This document shows, piece after piece, positions 61,584 to 64,000 of a stretch of 64,000 bases of DNA. A program made the position numbers and the translations under genes. Below the pieces are notes generated by a model. The model made no database searches. It worked only from the letters and a program-made list of their open reading frames with translations, and was not told the DNA's origin. Origin of the DNA: CADCWK01 sp965218235. Lineage in GTDB: Bacteria > Chloroflexota > Chloroflexia > Thermomicrobiales > UBA6265. The stretch is from the NCBI GenBank assembly GCA_965218235.1, contig OZ244595.1, forward strand, positions 434,001 to 498,000, read 5' to 3'. Every line of letters begins with the position of its first letter. Position 1 is the stretch's first letter.

Positions 61584-64000
61584 GCGGCAGGCCCCCCTCC
61601 CGGCCGGTTCCCATTCGACGAACGACAACGACGGCGCCGCCAGCCCGGACCGGCTGGACCGGTACTGGGACGCCGTCACCGGCAACGGCTACCAGCGGGT
61701 GGAGTCGATCGCCCTCGACCCCGCCCGAGCCCGGACCGTCGACCTCCTCCAGACCCACGCCCGGACCGATACCGCCAGGATCCCCGACGACGCCCGAGCC
61801 CGCATCTGGCGGGAGACGGTGGCCGCGGCCGGCATCCCCATTCAACAGGAGCCACCCATGACGCCTTCAGCACTCCCGGAGAGTGACCTCGCCACGCCCG
61901 GCCTGACGCTCCCGGCCAGTACGTCACCTGGGCGCCGACATCCCGTTCACCCCGGCGGACCGGTCTTCCCGAGCGGCCGCGGGTCGGTTCCCAGCGGCGG
62001 CGGCCCGTCACAGCCGACCGGCCGGGCCTGGTGGCCCCGCCTCCAGTTCGGCGTCGCCGCCGTCCTGATCCTCGGCCTGTTCGCCACGATCCTCGCCCCA
62101 ATGGACGACGGCCGCGTCGGCCTGTTCGGCGGCATCGGCAATGACGCGACCCCGACGGCTGAAGCTGCCCGCGGCCCCATCAATGTCGTCCTTCCCTCAA
62201 CGAACCGCGGCCACACGGTCACATTCGACCGCCTGACCATCCCGGCGAGCCAACGACTTGTGCTCGACCCAGGATCATTCTCGATCGTGACAGCGGAAAG
62301 TGGCTCACTCTCGATCGCCGAAGTTGGTATGGGCCTCGCCTATATCAACCCGGGTGGAATGATCCCGATCAGTCTCGATGGCGGCCACATCACCGCGCTG
62401 GAAGATGGTCCGGCAACGATCCGACTGGTTACCATCTCGGCCATTGGGACGACCGACCAAGCGATTCCCGATGGAATCGTGCGAGAGCGGCTATCCGTCT
62501 TCGACACGACCACATTCGCGGGTCAGAGCGAGGCCGAAGGACTGCTGACATCGGCCACGACAAGCTCGTACTACGCGCAGTTCGCCTTGCCCAGCACCTT
62601 TGGTCCCAACCCGCCCCAAACCGGTGCCACACAAGCGTTCGTCCATGTCGAGTCCGGCACCACTCAGATCAATTCGCCCGGTCGTCAAGCCCGGTCGATA
62701 CCTGCCGGGTTGGCATCGCCTGGTGACTTCGCCGTCGACATCGACCTCGCCGCCGGGGACGCCGCCATCGTGGGTGACGCGACCACCGCCAACTTCCGGA
62801 CCGTCCCCGGTGGCGAGGACGGAACGGTCACCGCCCTGGTCCTGGCGCCGACGCTCCAGGCCACGCCACAGGTCATCTCGAATACCGCGACGCCCTCTGT
62901 CGATCCGTCGCCTGGGCGAAGCGGGCAATTCAGCCTGGAGATCGAGCCCTACACGACGGAAGGCATCGTCGCCCTGGAGCGAGTCACGATCGAACCCGGC
63001 GTGAGCTGGGTCGTTCCTGATGGCAGTCCGATGACCGCCGTCTGGGTTGCCGGCTCGGCCACCCAGAGCCAGGACGGGGCGACGTTCCGGACCGAAACGA
63101 ACCCGTTGCGGTATCCCGATGTCGTCACGCTCGAACCCGGCATGACGATCGAGGCGCTCAGTCCCGAATCGGTCATTCTGGACCGGGCGGTGTTCTACCC
63201 ATCCAGAACGCCAATGCCGGCGACGACCGCCGGCGTGACCATCGCGCCACTCGGCCAGGCTCCGATCAACAACATCGCCAATGCGGCCGCCATCGATGTC
63301 CATCTCCGGGAGGGTGTCACCGGAAGCGACCCTCAGAGCCCGTTCATCATTCCGGATGACGTCATCACTGATCAGGCAACTGGTGTGTTCACGGTGCATT
63401 CCGGAACGCTCGACGCCGCCACGACGGGGAGCCGCATCCAGCCGTCCTCAACGGGAGCCCAGGTGAGCGCCGCCCGTGTCCTGGCCGGCGAGTCGGTGTC
63501 CGCCTACGGACTGGATGGCATCACTGTGGCGACGGCCTCGGGTGAGACGACGCCTGCCACGTTTGTCTCGGCTTACGCGACCGTCCAGTTCGCTGGTACG
63601 GCCGCGACACCGGGCGCGGTACCCACCAACCCAACAGCCCTTCTCGACACGACAGCGGATCCGTCAGACGCCAACCCGTTTTTGGTCTCGATCGAGCAGC
63701 ACGTCATGGGACCGGACGCCAGCTACCTGTTCCGGTTCGGCGACGCTCCCGGCGGCAGGATCGTCACCTGGGTAGCGAACGGTAGCGCGACCCTGACAAT
63801 GGGCGGACAGCACCCGGTCAAGATCTCGGCGGGTTCGCCCGGAACCGCTGTCTCGGACCTGGCGGTAACCGGCGATCTACGGGTCCTTCCGGGCTCGGAA
63901 GGCGCTACGCTCTATCACATCCAGATCGGCATCCCGTTCCCATTGAACGGAACGGGTGGAGCCGAGGGCACCGGGACGCTCGCCATCAGCTTCCTCGGCA
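61570..64000 (+). CDS. large single-pass membrane protein, probable anti-sigma/surface sensor (partial, runs off the window)
   Basis: At least 810 codons, open to the window edge with no stop seen. The ATG follows GGAGGGATCCC and overlaps the sigma factor stop by 14 bp. The N-terminal 150 residues are cytoplasmic, with a helix (RVESIALDPARARTVDLLQ) that could bind sigma. One membrane helix lies near 157-179 (LQFGVAAVLILGLFATIL). The very long extracytoplasmic part has repeated beta-strand units, each with L-x-x-V/L-T-I-x-P-G patterns (ALERVTIEPGVSW; DVVTLEPGMTIE; FDRLTIPASQRL), like stacked cupin-like beta-rolls. Anti-sigma function is inferred from overlap with the sigma gene and topology. 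Its final length is unknown. Confidence 0.75.
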   Translation, partial: MTSDERQAPLPAGSHSTNDNDGAASPDRLDRYWDAVTGNGYQRVESIALDPARARTVDLLQTHARTDTARIPDDARARIWRETVAAAGIPIQQEPPMTPSALPESDLATPGLTLPASTSPGRRHPVHPGGPVFPSGRGSVPSGGGPSQPTGRAWWPRLQFGVAAVLILGLFATILAPMDDGRVGLFGGIGNDATPTAEAARGPINVVLPSTNRGHTVTFDRLTIPASQRLVLDPGSFSIVTAESGSLSIAEVGMGLAYINPGGMIPISLDGGHITALEDGPATIRLVTISAIGTTDQAIPDGIVRERLSVFDTTTFAGQSEAEGLLTSATTSSYYAQFALPSTFGPNPPQTGATQAFVHVESGTTQINSPGRQARSIPAGLASPGDFAVDIDLAAGDAAIVGDATTANFRTVPGGEDGTVTALVLAPTLQATPQVISNTATPSVDPSPGRSGQFSLEIEPYTTEGIVALERVTIEPGVSWVVPDGSPMTAVWVAGSATQSQDGATFRTETNPLRYPDVVTLEPGMTIEALSPESVILDRAVFYPSRTPMPATTAGVTIAPLGQAPINNIANAAAIDVHLREGVTGSDPQSPFIIPDDVITDQATGVFTVHSGTLDAATTGSRIQPSSTGAQVSAARVLAGESVSAYGLDGITVATASGETTPATFVSAYATVQFAGTAATPGAVPTNPTALLDTTADPSDANPFLVSIEQHVMGPDASYLFRFGDAPGGRIVTWVANGSATLTMGGQHPVKISAGSPGTAVSDLAVTGDLRVLPGSEGATLYHIQIGIPFPLNGTGGAEGTGTLAISFLG

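Overview
The window is about 64 kb of GC-rich bacterial DNA. It holds roughly 50 protein genes and no rRNA, tRNA or CRISPR array that I can find. High GC, many Tat-type (SRRxFL) signal peptides, a large set of family-5 peptide-binding lipoprotein-like proteins, DUF2277, ROK regulators and dispersed GC-rich intergenic hairpins suggest a Chloroflexota bacterium, probably of the Thermomicrobia. This placement is an inference from gene style and was not tested by alignment.

Layout. 0-1 kb: DUF2277 and a DUF433/DUF5615 toxin-antitoxin pair. 1.2-8.6 kb: a sugar-uptake unit on the minus strand (sulfatase, CUT1 binding protein, two permeases, M24 peptidase). It runs divergently from a ROK repressor, and a perfect palindrome sits between the -35 and -10 elements. 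8.7-11.4 kb: NDH-2-like oxidoreductase and a D-2-hydroxyacid dehydrogenase. 11.5-15.4 kb: three secreted Cys-containing proteins, one with an LPSTG sorting signal. 15.7-27.6 kb: AI-2E transporter, small hypotheticals, Nudix, polyphosphate kinase, FhuF-like protein, MFS transporter, and a TetR/SDR divergent pair.

27.7-43 kb: four paralogous Tat-exported family-5 substrate-binding proteins, none with permeases nearby. They are interleaved with an M19 dipeptidase, a Phd/PIN toxin-antitoxin pair bracketed by a 141-bp direct repeat of the dipeptidase 3' end, and two secreted proteins that appear to combine NTF2-like and cupredoxin-like folds. 43-47 kb: DapF, then an operon-like Gfo/Idh oxidoreductase, TIM-barrel isomerase and cupin. 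47-52 kb: a PhoX/DUF839-like protein and an S9 peptidase-like protein that lacks the nucleophile Ser.

52-53.6 kb is the clearest foreign segment: one AT-richer gene for an ABC-type ATPase with a TOPRIM/DUF4435-like C-terminus, a candidate stand-alone defence or DNA-repair gene. It is followed by an SMP-30 gene broken at a C9 tract. 55-60 kb: MFS transporter, P-loop kinase, DUF503, GNAT, a hypothetical and a class V aminotransferase, separated by repeat-rich spacers. 60.6-64 kb: an ECF-like sigma factor overlaps a very large single-pass membrane protein whose frame stays open to the window edge, probably its anti-sigma or surface-sensor partner.

Intergenic hairpins recur about 40-57 nt beyond many stop codons and look like terminators. 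At least three short dispersed repeat families occupy the spacers.
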